Origin: Chloromonas sp. AAM2
Lineage: Eukaryota > Chlorophyta > Chlorophyceae > Chlamydomonadales > Chlamydomonadaceae
Assembly: GCA_004335635.1 (NCBI GenBank)
Contig: QAXH01005559.1
Coordinates: 1-35,028, forward strand
Length of the DNA: 35,028 nucleotides
Direction: 5' to 3'
Shown here: positions 20,743-32,479 of the stretch, in pieces
Numbering within the stretch: the first letter of the stretch is position 1
How the letters are laid out: each line of letters opens with the position of its first letter
Program-made: the position numbers and the translations under genes
The notes under the pieces: model-generated
The model's database searches: none
Told to the model about the DNA's origin: nothing
The model's input: only the letters and a program-made list of their open reading frames with translations

Positions 20743-23700
20743 ATGTTGAAATTGCTGCTGCTGGTGCAGCTAGCTGCCATCACCTATGCAGCACTGGAAG
20801 GCCAGCAGCAGCCAGCTTTCCTCAGGAGTGGAGAGCTGGGCGTGCGGCACTGCAGCATGCAGGGCGTTCTGCATGATGAGGATATCGTTTTGCATGTCTG
20901 GCTGCGGATGATACCCTCACACATGATAGTTCCTACTCCCCACTGCGAGGAAGCAGAGGAACTGGGCAAGCCCTGCCCAACCAGCGCATTAGTACGAGGT
21001 TAGTGCCGACCACAGCCTCAGCATAGCCACAGCTAGACAGGAAGTCTAGGCTCAAGATGCTGACAGTCGTCATGATGTCAGAGCGTCGTCAGATTCCTGC
21101 CTAGCACTGGACAGCTGGCGTTTGCAAGCAAACAGAGTCTGTGCATGCAGAGGTGGATGAGCTGTAGAGGTGGATGCAGCTGTAGAGGTGGATGCTTGCA
21201 GATGAGCGTGCAGCATTTTGGTGGCTTTGTCTGGCTAACAACATACACAGCTTGTGCTGCCTTTCTCTACCTTCAGGGTACGCTTTGCTGCAGTCAGTCA
21301 AGTCATCAGCGGGTTTGAAACCAGGACTGTCACACGCCAAAACCATATCGATGTTCGATCGCATCTTGTACATAAGGTGCGTGTGTGGCAGGTGCTCCTG
21401 TCAGGCAGTCTACCATTGGAGACAGCTGTGCCTGCTAAAGTCGGGGCACACAGCGCCACCCTGCAGTCTAGCCTAGCCTAGCCTTATGTTAAATACACGA
21501 AAACACGATACACTAGCGTGCACGAGCCTGGCTCAGCACAGCCATGCAATCCTCTGTCAGGGCGTTGCAGTGCTCTCAGGTTGCACCCTTGTAGACGTAC
21601 TCTGGGCACACAGTGCAGCCAAGGCATGGTCACGTTAACCAGTAAGCGTGCGTGCGTTCACGTGGATGTGCATGGGCTGACCACGGCCCTGACAGCTAAT
21701 GGGCCACTGGGTAACCTTCCTTGCGGAAGCTGTGAATGCACCACGTGTGTCCGTGCATGTGATCGTTCAGGAGCATGATCTCATCAAAGAACTACGCCCT
21801 GACAGTCACGGGGCCGACGGGGCCTGTAGGCGATGCAAACACCCATGTGGTGAGGAACAGCGGCAAAGATAGGATGGATGGCCTTCATTGTATGCAGATG
21901 TGAAGCTGAGCGTCATGGTGCAGGCTGCCTGGACGTGTGACTGCTGGGCAGGCAAAGCCTCGCATTGTCTTTACAAGGCACTGCGCAGATTGGTGGTAGC
22001 ATCACAGTGTGGGGCATGCAAGGCCTTTGGAGTAAGTGCATCTCATGGCCAATCAGTTGATCGATGACATGCTGAAAGAGCTAGGCCAGTAGCACATGAT
22101 TGGTGTCTGGCGACAATGGTGTTGCAAAGTTGCTGACACAATCACATAGCCAAATTACTCTTGGATGCCTGGCACCATACATTGCGTTGCATATCGTCGG
22201 CGGACTCCAGATTCCCATTGATCCTGTACACTGGCCGTTGATCACCAGTTGATTCCTGGCTGCAGATGGATATCCATGGCGAGCTTGAGATGGACCCGCG
22301 TGACGACCAGTCATTGGACTTTGAGGTGCGTGCAACACACTTGCTGCTGTGGCACTGGGAGGTGGTCAGCATAAGCATGTCAGGCCTGTAGGATTGCTGG
22401 TGGACACCAGACAGAGTGCGTGTGGCCAAAGCATCTGAAAGGCGTTCTTGATGTACTGCCAGCCCCTGACAGCGTAAGTGAGCGTCATAATCCTCGTGCC
22501 CTGTGCCCAATTCGTAGCCTTACCTGCACCTTCTCTGCACATCCTATGCACGAGACATCTGTGTTGATCCCCACCGCATTCCTCTCATCCTGTCTGTGTC
22601 TGTGCCTGCAGCTGCGTGCACGTGACCTGCCCTGGTACTGCCTGCTGGTCACGGACAGGTCAGACTCAGCTGAGCCCCACCCACTGAGCGCCGCAGGCAG
22701 GCCTACACACAGCACGGGCCCAGTGCCCGCTCTCATGCACTTGAGAGCCAGCAGCTGGACACCAAACACGCAGGTGATCAAAACCACCACGTGCAGTAGG
22801 CAAGGCGTCTGGTACGGCACCTCAGGCCAGTTGTAGTCAAGGAAAAGCAAGGCGAGACTAAGCAGGAGTGCATTGTATCATTGATACAAAGTCATTGCAT
22901 CACAGTTTACATTGTGAAGCTGGTGCTCAATACGTTGTTGACCTCACTGGTGTGTGGTCTGTGTGCAAAATGGCCATTTGGTATCTGCTTTACGAGTTTG
23001 TGTCTCATGTATCTTGCATGCACAGGTGTGGGTTGTGCTGCCGCCCTTTACTGGCAGTGTCAGTGCGGACCGGTACGCACGGCTGCTTGCGCATCACATG
23101 GCATGGCATGCCCAACTGGGGGTGGCACGCTACCTGCTCTACTGCCACAGGCACATGGGCAAGCTGCTGAGGCAGGAGCAAGTCAAGGTGGGCAAACAGA
23201 TACCGAAGAAATGCCTTGGTGTTGCCAGCCGCCACGCACATGAGGTTTCCCCTGCATGTCAACCGTCCTTCCAAACAAAGAACACTGAATTTCAAGAAGC
23301 TGCGCACACGTAAAGGCAACACATCGGGATTCCAAAGGCGTTTGAAGGTCGTAGGCACGTGGTAACCTTATGCATGCGTTTGATAAGTACCTTGCAACTC
23401 AAAGATGACATCAGCAGTGATGTGCTGGGCCAGGGACGTTTCCACGCCATGCACTGAACATGAGCAGATCCCGTGCTGACTAATCTTCTCAACACAGCAT
23501 GTCAGAGACTGAACGTCTGTTGCTCAACCGGTCCATGCCTCCTGTTTTCTCCTGCAGCGTTTGGTCGCATCCGGCCAGCTGACCCTTGTGTGGCACTCGG
23601 AGCTGCCTCAGTACCTGCCTGAAGGGGCGGGCGAGGATAGGCCTGACAAGCCAACTGAGATCGAACAGGTGAACAGTGCGTGATCTGACCGTAGGCCATA

Positions 23701-26254
23701 GGTGGTGCGCTCGGAAGACATTGGGGAGGCATTGGATACATTAACTGAACGAGATGACGTTGCCTACGTAGGCGATGTGTGGTGGCTGGGCTGTGGGTTG
23801 GCTCAAGAAAGCTACAGCTAAGCTGTTGGCCTGTTCCACAAGCGCACAGCCCTTGTTTTGCACTACAGTAGGCGCAAGTGCAGCGCAGCCCTGCAACCCA
23901 GCTCTGCCAGCTTGAGCAAGCAAGCCTGGATGCGACGTTATGTCCACCTCAAGCTCCACCATGAGCCTTGATTGCTCTCTCCTGCCCAGGTCCTGAGTGC
24001 CAACCATGCCCTTCTTGCGCTGTGGGGCAGCGATGTGCTTGTGCTGTTCCTGGCGCTGGAAGACTACCTCATTTACACACCGGCCAAGACAGCAGCACAG
24101 GTGAAGCTGACAGGGCACAAGAGCCAAAGCTGAACCTCGAGTAACGTAGTGAAATTGATTATTTGTTGCGGGATGAAATATAGTCTATACGGTGGTGAAA
24201 TAGGCCGTGACCTCCTTGATTGGTGTGAAAAAGCACTGAACTTGTGCATCGGGTAGCTTTGAAGAGCGGAAAGGGCGCATGGTTGTTACCCAATGATACT
24301 GTCTGTTGATGCCACTCACTTTCATGCCTGACGTGTGCTTGCCTCCCTCAAACGGCTTGCCCTGAGTCCTGCTGCGCTGGCAACAGGCATTCGCCAAGTG
24401 CAGTCCTGGTGTTGAAGGCACAAGAGAGCTAGCGGGATTGCAGGTGAGAACCTGTCATGGGATTACATGTAGGGAACTGACAATCAGAGAACATTGGCGT
24501 GTGCAGCACTTGCTAGCCATATCCGTTGCGATCCGTTACGTTACAGGAAGTGTGCACAGTGTGTTACCCTGCACCAGGGGCTGTGCTGTGCCACATGCAA
24601 GGGCTGTGCTTGTCAACTTCTGACCTCCGTGCATCAACAGCTCAAATACAGGCAAAGTATGACAAACTCAATCGTTAAAGCCAGCCGAGCTCAATGCATC
24701 CAGTGATATTAAGTGCCTGCCTGGAGGGACGGTGCGTCTGACTGTATGACGCAACGTTGCTGTGCTGTCCTGCTGCAGATCGGCGTCCACGAGGCCACGT
24801 GTCAGCAGGCCCCTGTACCTGCATGCCAGTCCACAGCTGCTGCAGACGTGCAGCAGGACGCGGTGAAGCAAGCCCTGGACAGCATGCAAACACTCACCCG
24901 CAACAGTGGCTCGCTCAAAGGCAGTACAGGCATGCTGGTGGTGAGTCATCAGGACTGTTACAGGAGCCTTTGTTACGTTCATGAGCGAACGTCCTCGGGG
25001 GCGAAGAGGACGAACAGAGGGCGCTGGTGCCCAAATGTGGCCACAGGGCTGACAGGTCACAGGCGTTCTTCTCACTCTGACGTCACGTACATGCTGCGCA
25101 TTAGGACTGTTGTTCACCAGGGTGTAGCTGCGTGTTGGAGGCCGGTGCAGTAAGCCTTCTGGCGAGTTCTGCAATGTACGGCGATGCAATGCATGAGGAC
25201 GGAGTTGCTGATAGTCAGATCATGGTCGGCATGGGCTGTGCAGGGCTGAGAACGACTGGCTTCAAAAACACGCAGCTCGGCAGGGGGGGAATTTAAATAG
25301 AGAATGACCATATGAGGGAGTGGGTATCTTCGAACCACTTGTACGAATGCTGACGGTGTAAGGAGCTCGAATCCAAGGTTTCAGGTCATTCTGAGATGGT
25401 TGAGTGGGTGGTATAAAAGTCCTCCAAAAGGCCCGAGCTACTTTTTTTACCTTTTTGAGTATTTCTTGTTCTACGGCTCAATCAAAGCGAATACAAGGCT
25501 TTTGAAGACGTGGCTGGTTGCAGCTCGTTAAGATCTATCCAAAATCACCTTCATTTTCCAGATTGGCCTTGTGGGTGGTTTGTTATGGGCTGGGGAAGTG
25601 TCAGAGGGTGCCGGCCCTGGCGTGACCTGCGGCGCCAGGCCGCAGGTCACGCAAGCAGCGATCCAAAGTCGGACGCAGAGCGGGACGTGCTTGCATACCT
25701 TGAAAGTGAAGTTTACCTTTGGCATGCCCCCATAGCCTGTGACATGTGTGGCGATTAGGGTTTGATTAGGGCCGCCTGGGCTTTGATGACCCATAAGTGA
25801 GGCAATGTTCAAGTGAAATATGCAACCAAGGGGAACAGCTTTCGATTGAGCCCCTTTTCATGTGATCCTGAGCCGTTTCTGGGTGGGTTCCAAAAGTGGT
25901 CCAGTTTTCAAAAAGCCGAGGCCATTTTTGATCATAGGGTCACGGACTTTTTAACCACCACCCCTTCCCCCGCCTGACCTCGGCGACACAAATTGTTGTT
26001 TAGGCAACAGTGCTTGCACGTCTTTTCCAAGCCAGCACTCAGGCAGTGTTTGTCTCCACTAAGCGACCTGCGCCGCACCTTGTTACTGTGTTAACAAGAT
26101 GTTATGTCGTCATCGCTCGCAGGATCCAAATCTCGTGCTGGACTTGCATGTCAGCTCCTTTCAGGCCTGGCCCGGAGCGCGCATGGTGCAAGCCGATGCC
26201 GCATGCCTGCGGATTGTGCACATATCTGATGTCATGGCATCTGACTCAAGCTAA
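20743..26254 (+). CDS. GT92-like (DUF23) glycosyltransferase, secretory pathway; partly resolved model
   Basis: The ATG at 20743 gives a clear signal peptide (MLKLLLLVQLAAITYAALEG); exon 1 runs to about 20998. Well-supported later exons, all phase 0, are 22266-22325, 22612-22773, 23026-23187, 23558-23668, 23990-24100, 24779-24940 and 26123-26254 (TAA). Family-like motifs are YARLLAHHMAWHAQLGVARY with LLYCHR, then ANHALLALWGSDVLVLFLAL with EDYLIY, and a closing DPNLVLDLHVSSF with AACLRIVHISDVM. Known GT92 enzymes transfer sugars to glycans in the secretory pathway. The usual Asp-rich motif (DxDEY-like) reads ALEDY here, so metal binding may be altered. Exons between 20998 and 22266 (candidate 21277-21376) and between 24940 and 26123 are unresolved. 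The assignment rests on motif resemblance only. Confidence 0.6.
21148..21200 (+). repeat. Short tandem repeat AGAGGTGGATG
   Basis: Three units of AGAGGTGGATG joined by AGCTGT-type spacers, in an intron of the glycosyltransferase model. Confidence 0.75.
25302..25425 (-). repeat. Dispersed repeat C, copy 2
   Basis: The reverse complement of this segment matches 3665-3790. It includes a TATAAAA string near 25412-25418; the other copy has a weaker TGTAAAA. It lies inside the proposed last intron of the glycosyltransferase gene. Confidence 0.8.
25620..25652. other. Perfect 14-bp hairpin
   Basis: GCGTGACCTGCGGC, a 5-base loop (GCCAG), then GCCGCAGGTCACGC: a perfect GC-rich inverted repeat within the last proposed glycosyltransferase intron. 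It could fold in RNA or be a remnant of a foldback element. Confidence 0.85.
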
Positions 26255-27662
26255 GCCAAGCACAGAACAGTGCACAAGAACACACCGTCATGATTCTTTA
26301 TTGTATTGTATGGTAGGCAGGGCTTGATGGCCAAAGCAGCTGACACACGCCATGACTCAAATGAGAGTGATGCAGGTTCACAGAGCACCGACAACATGTT
26401 GAATAGCACCTTTTCCTTAACACCTGCATAGTTTTCATTGCCAGTCTACATGGACGGCTTCGTGATGGTTAAATCTCGAAATCCAGCACAGGACTGTGTG
26501 ATAGTTGGTGGCATTGGTTGTGATTTCAGTCATGGCTGGGTCTGAACATGGAATCACTGGGCATTATAGTGTGTAGCAGCCGTGCCACATGGAGCATCAG
26601 AGTAATGAAGGGTTGTCCGTTGCTGGCAGTAAACCGCATCGCAAGCCATGTGGCTCCTGGTACAGAGTTTTCTGTCACAAGGCGCTTGGCTCTTCTATGT
26701 GCAGTCAGCGGCCCATGTCATATGCATGGCCATTCACCAGCACCTGGCTGCCCTTGTCACCAGGCTGTGCTGAAGGAGGACTTTGGATTGTAACGTATGG
26801 TGTGCGCGCTACACACATGGCACATTATGAATCAATCAAGGCTGCACTTGCTTTGTTGTATTATCCATTCATTCATGGTTGCCACTTCGTGCAACCAATC
26901 GTCTCTGCAGTAACAGCAGATACTGATGCAAATGGTAGCCAATCCAGGTTGCAGAACCCGGCTGTCATGCATTGTCAGGAAGTGCCAAATTGTCAATGTC
27001 AGCCCAACAAACCGAGCGCTGTATAGGCTCTCAACGTTCCCTCAATCATTGTCGCTCTTGACAACGGAATTAAACAAACGCTTGCACGCCTGCCGACGAG
27101 GGCCAGCATAACATGCAAGTGACACTGCTGCTTGAAGCCCATGCTGTCAACTTGCTCATTCAACCCTTTTGAACTGAGCAGTGTATTCAACTTGCACATG
27201 CACTCTCAATCACAAGTGCCACGTCACGCACGCGTGCGACATGTAACCTAATGCACATGCCCCACAGGTGCTTTCGTAGTGCCGAAGTGCTCGTGGAGAG
27301 GCCACAATGCCAAAGGTCAAAAACAAGCACTGGTGAAGCTTGCGCAAGAAACACAAGGACCCAGTCAGCTGCTTTCAACTTTGGACAGCAGTCAGAGTTC
27401 GCGCCATTCAACATCTCCAGGCCATGCGTTGAAAGTTGCTCTGCTGGCTGATCACCAAACAGGCAACCAATCGCATTTCGTTCACCTGCGTGGCACACGT
27501 TGACATGTCTAGTTCTTTTCTAGCTCTTCCTGGAATGCTTAGTGGTAGCTGCCTCATCGCCATTGCCATGTGCCAGGTTGAACACATTCTGGCTGGTGCT
27601 GGCTCCCAGCTGTCGTTACCAGCCTAGCCCCCAGCAGTGTATTGTTTAGCGTGAAATGCTGT
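26255..27662. other. No confident gene
   Basis: Open frames at 26589-27026 (+) and 27187-27498 (-) lack recognisable motifs or supporting splice sites. The left part is presumably the glycosyltransferase 3' untranslated region. Confidence 0.35.
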
Positions 27663-28119
27663 TCAATGTGTGCTTTGGTGATGTCTTCCATAATACATCC
27701 GGAGTACGAGGGACTCTGCCCGCTTGACCCTGTGCCACGCTGGCATTGGCAGGCAATTACAACTCATTGCTGCTGGTGGCGTTGGACCTTCTGCAACAGC
27801 CATTCGACTCCTCTTGCGCGGACGTAGCGGCAGCCTTGCGTGAATGGCGACGCATCAGCCGGCAACTGGCGTCCTGCGAACGCGCACCCGGACTCTGCGC
27901 TGGGTATGGCTGGGCATCAGATAGTCATGGAACGCGCAGCCTTGACTTACCAACTGTGGACTTGTACACGAGACTGTAGGAGTCTCTGAAACCGACATGA
28001 TTGATCGGCCTGACCTCCCAGTGGTGCCCAAAAAGGCGCAGCGATGCTTCGTCCTTGTCCCGCTTCGGTTGCGTTGTCTGTGTTTGTTCACTAGCGGTGA
28101 CTTTCTTGGGGTTGTCCAT
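27663..28119 (-). CDS. Putative small protein, two exons (weak)
   Basis: An ATG at 28119 opens MDNPKKVTASEQTQTTQPKR, followed by a stretch with LRLFGHHWEVRPINHVGFRD and SYSLVYKSTV, ending at a consensus donor (G/GTAAGTC) at 27951. A phase-compatible second exon, 27739-27663, would read WHRVKRAESLVLRMYYG and stop, giving about 81 aa. I do not recognise the family. A competing plus-strand frame at 27757-27903 (LREWRRISRQLASC) runs through the proposed intron. At most one of the two is likely to be right. Confidence 0.3.
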
Positions 28120-28974
28120 GCTCGCTCCCCGGATCTGAAACGGGAACAGCGCAGTTTGCGGAAGTAGCGACCAATGCTTGATCAGCGTTCTGACGTTTGT
28201 GTCATGTCATCAACTCCTTCTCATGTCAAAGTCAGGGGCTGCTGACGTGGCGGCCACACATGGCGGCCATATCACGCAGCCGTCACCGTGCCCAAGTCAG
28301 ACTACGACCCTACACCCCCCATGTCACGCAGCCATTCCCCATGGTTCAACTTTCGGTGAGAGAGCGACCATTAGCACTGTGTTCCAACTCAATCCAACTG
28401 AGCACCTTGACCTCGTCTGTGCAAGCAATGGCAAATGCCATCGTATTCACCTCACTGCATCAGTATGGGAGCACAATGGCAGCCATCGACAAGCAGCACC
28501 AAGCCTCACAGCTTGTTCACAACTTATGCAACAACCACACTCGTCCTCGTAGCCACACTATAGTCAATGCTTGAGCAATCAACGCAGCTTCAGCAATTGA
28601 TGCAGAATCGCTTTGGTACTAGAGGCATCAATATCACTGTACCAGAGGCATCACTTATTATACCACAGACTCATCGAACATTCTCAAAAGTGCCAGATAT
28701 AAAAACAAAGTCTCAAAATAACGTACGTGTCACTACACAGGGTTTCCATGGCCATGGTTCCGCCCACAAATGCCATGCTGACGCCCTGCGCAATGATCAT
28801 TTACCATTCTATCCGTGTTAGTTTCCACACTGCTCAACGCTATGCACTCAACTTCACAACGCTAGCTCTGGAACTACAACTTTGCAATGCTGGCTCTAGG
28901 GGGATAAGCAGCTCCCTCAGGAAACACGCTGGTAAAGATGCACAAAAATTGCTCTTGTGCAAGCGCGGTATGTG
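28120..28974. other. No confident gene
   Basis: Two long plus frames overlap at 28178-28574 without motifs. The right end is the probable 3' untranslated region of the viperin-like gene. GTAC-AGAGGCATCA occurs twice near 28616 and 28639. Confidence 0.35.
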
Positions 28975-31900
28975 CTACATCGCAGCCTGCGCTGCTACAG
29001 CAGCAGCTGCCTGGGCTTCTTCCCTGCTGTGCATGTCCGGGCCCTGCCCGTAGTCCCACACGCCGCCCCGCTTCACAAAGGTGGGCGCATTGAAGAACGG
29101 CGCCACGGCAGCCCATGCACGCGGACCACCCACCTGTATGAAAGCAGCACAGTGCAATATGCATTCATGCAGATTGGTGTGCATGCAGATAATTCAGGCA
29201 CTACACCATACAACAAGGCGCCCGTCCGTACAAGGCGCAAGCCAAGGGAGAACTCGTGACGGATGTTGTTTGTTGCTCAGGCAGGTAACAGATACACATT
29301 CACGGGGTTGTCTCTTTGTACAGTGACGAGACATCAGCTGGCTCACTGTGCGTGTGATGGTGCCAGTGAAGATGCCTGCTTTCGCACGCGGCACTGACCT
29401 GCAGCACAGAGGGTCCGTACTTGTGACCGGTGGAGCAAGGCGAGCTGCCTGCTGCGTCCGAAATGGTGTTTGTGAAGAAGCTGCAAGGGACCAGTCACAA
29501 CGTTGTGGCCCAGATACTGGACAACATGAGATCTGTGTGAGCTCTGCGGTGCAGTTGGTTTGTGTGCATGCCGCGGCCCAATTCTTTGATGCTTTGGTAG
29601 TTTGTGCTTTGTATGCCCAGTTTGTGCTTTGTGAGTGCATGCTTGGCATCCTGCCATTACACTCATAATTTGTACCACCCAGCCATGGTGTGCGCCTGCT
29701 GTTGCCCGAACCTGTGTGTCTGGCCTGCACTCACCAGCCCCTGGCGTCCATCATGGCTGCATGCAAGCACGAAAACACACAGACTTGTTGGCAAAGCCCA
29801 GAACTATGCAGACTTCATCCATCATGCACTCAACTGACTTGAGCGCAGGGCGCACATCTCAACCTGCAAACAGGCAACCTGCTTCAGCTTCACGATTGAT
29901 TTCTTACTCGTCTGGCTGTCCCGCCTTGCCTAGATGCACCACTTGCCCCTGCCGCCCCAGGAGTGCAGTGCACTCACCGTAGCTGCCCCGCATGGTTGCG
30001 TTGTCCTCCGGCACCACGGGAATGCCGCTGCCCTGAAGACCTGCCTGGGCGCGACCCACGTACCTGCAACATCACAACATTACAACATAACATTGTCTTC
30101 TGACTTTGTGGCACTGACATAATGTGTTTTTCATTACCACTTTGTAGGACTGGCAGCCAGTTCGCACCTGTCACGACACATCAAAATATGACGTAACTCA
30201 CACTTTGAATTGCTCGGGTGAGATGAGCAGGGGGTCGATGGACCCTGTGTTCTGACCCTCCACGGGCAGGGCCTGCGCAGGGCAGAGCAGTCTCTAGACA
30301 ATCAGTTCGCAAGGGTGGCCGCAGCACGGCCCAGTGCTGACGCAATGTAAAGACGGCTTGCACTGACACCTGAGCAACTGCACTAGCTTGCCTGAAAGAT
30401 TTTCCATCGTGCTGGAGCCATGGCCGTGACAAGCTCTGTCATGTCGTCCTCGCAGTTGAGGCGGGTAACCACCTGGGTGCAAAGGCGGGCAGGCAGGTTA
30501 ACATCGGTGAAGCGCGCCGCGCGCGAGCTTGCCTCGTGACCAGGTTGCGAGGTCCGGGTCGCCTTCGTTTGTCGCTTTTCCTCCGCCTCGTTCAACATGT
30601 CACCCTGCCCCAGCCTAACCTCAGCCAGGCGCAACAAGCTGTCGTCTGGTGGCTGAAGCCGTGATCGTGCGGGAAGCTCGTGCACATCGCGTATGCATAA
30701 AGTTACGTAGCGCCTGGAAACATCTGCACCCAAGCGACGACGGAACAGAGCTGCCGACTAGGTCACGGCACCCACCGTATTGACTTTTAAAGTGATGCCC
30801 AGCTCGTGCGCCAGCGGGCACAGCCCTAGAATGCGTGCAAGATGCGCATTGCGCGGCGTTGATATGTCGCCAGTGGACTGCGCGCGCATGGATGGGCAGA
30901 TGTGTAAATACGTGCGTGCGACTCAGTCATCATACAAAAGGCTCAGTAAACACAACCATATAATCATGCGACAAACAGGATCTAAACAACCCGTTTGTTC
31001 AGCGGCAAGTGCAGCTGCTCAATTTTCAACTGCGGTGCTGATTTTTGTGCGGCAGGACCGCCTGTGCTCGCGGTGTGCGGTGGTCCAGACCTGCAGGCTG
31101 CAGCTCCGTTAGCTCCTTCGTGCAACCGGCAACACCGCCAGCATACCAATGTATATCGTTGCAAGTTGATCTCACATGGCGCACCTGAGTGTCAACTGAC
31201 ACAACCTCGTGGTTGAGGCCCCTGCCCAGGCTTGCATGCAGAGCATCAGTGCTGGCGTCTACTGAGAAGGCCAGTATGTCCAGGGATGCTGCGGCAGAGT
31301 GGCACAGCAAATCGTTGCGCCGCATGTGTTGCAAGGCAAGAATGAACAAGGCGCTTACTCAACGTGATCTTTTAACAATACTAAACTTCGCCGTCACTAT
31401 TATTATTATTCGGTTGATCACCTATGTACGAACACCAGGCTCTGACGATGTCGTGGCGTAATCCATGTAATGTAAACCATGGCAAAGCTAGTCTAGTAAT
31501 GCCAGCTGCTGGCGTTACCTGAGAGGTCGCGAAGCCGTCTGGGCGTCAGCAAACTTCCGTTGGTAACCTGAAACGTACAAGGATTGCCCCTTGCTTTGAT
31601 CAAAAATTGACGAAAACGTGTGTCGCTTGACACGTTTCTGGGCGGCTGAGTCTGTCACACAACGTGTGTTGATCATGACTGCGTGGACGGACTATGACTC
31701 GACGTTCACGTCTGCTCACCAGGCAGGTGTTCATACCCAGGTCCTTGGCTGCGGGTATGAGCTTGTCGATGCTTGGGTGCAGAAGAGGTTCACCACCAAC
31801 AAAGGTAATGCGCGTGAAGCCCAACGCCTTAATTTCCTCCAAAATCTGTGCAGTATATGACAACATGCTGTTGCTTTCCGAGCGAGTAGCAAACGGACGC

Positions 31901-32471
31901 GCTGCCTTGGCAACGGTCGGCGAATGCACCGCGTCCCACCTCGGGCGCTCGCGACACTGACACAGCCTGGTAATTCTGAGTTCAGCCTGATATCTGTATC
32001 CTGCCAGGCCTTACGTTCATCATACTTCCCAGCTGCGCCAGTGCCTGCGACTTGTCGATGTCCTCGAACGTCGCAAAGCAGAATCTGCACGGAATTATCG
32101 CGCATCAAAACAGCCATGTACAGCACATCATGCCACTGCACAAAAGGCATCCTTTCTGTGACTGCACAAAATGCAAAAGCTGGTTGGTTGCCGTGGTGAA
32201 GCGAAGTGAAAACCCTAAAGATTTCAAAAGCTCAACTCAGGTTATCCGAGAACGTCGTCACTTACCTGCAGCTGTAGTTGCAGCTGGGCGTGAGATGCCA
32301 GTTCACTGTAGGTGGCACTACTTGTGGACTCGACCCCAGCGCTGCAACCATGCTTTTCGTAGGCGTGCTTCTTTTGACCAACCAGCTGGGTGTGTACAAG
32401 CTCCTGAAGCCGCTGCCTTTCGCCGGCAAGCCATGGAAGCGCGGTCGCTTGAGGTATCGCTGCATCTGCAT
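28975..32471 (-). CDS. Viperin-like radical SAM enzyme (ddhNTP synthase family)
   Basis: Twelve exons on the minus strand: 32471-32266, 32084-32015, 31845-31720, 31567-31519, 31288-31185, 30877-30776, 30472-30392, 30272-30202, 30063-29978, 29756-29735, 29480-29399 and 29133-28975. All phases agree, giving 385 aa; human viperin has 361. The [4Fe-4S] cluster motif CNYSCRFC (Cys64, 68, 71) is followed by GGEP (109-112), NGS (137-139), LDILAFSVDA, GRG (172-174), KVNT, then DDMTELV and ARWKIFQALPVEGQN, in the order seen in viperin. FVKRGGVW (352-359) matches the conserved C-terminal region. Viperins use SAM to convert nucleoside triphosphates to 3'-deoxy-3',4'-didehydro forms that block polymerases. 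The N-terminus is basic and could be an organelle leader. The tail is Ala-rich and lacks the terminal Trp of animal viperins. Intron 7 has a GC donor. The start could lie further upstream, since the frame stays open. Confidence 0.93.
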
Positions 32472-32479
32472 GGGCAATG

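Noticed and set aside
24547..24653. Possible Cys-rich exon of the glycosyltransferase (KCAQCVTLHQGLCCATCK)
   Set aside because: A good acceptor precedes it, but no donor gives a phase compatible with the flanking phase-0 exons.
29194..29730. A 178-codon minus-strand open frame
   Set aside because: It crosses viperin-like exon 11 in the wrong frame. The spliced frame (FFTNTISDAAGSSPC) joins both neighbouring exons.
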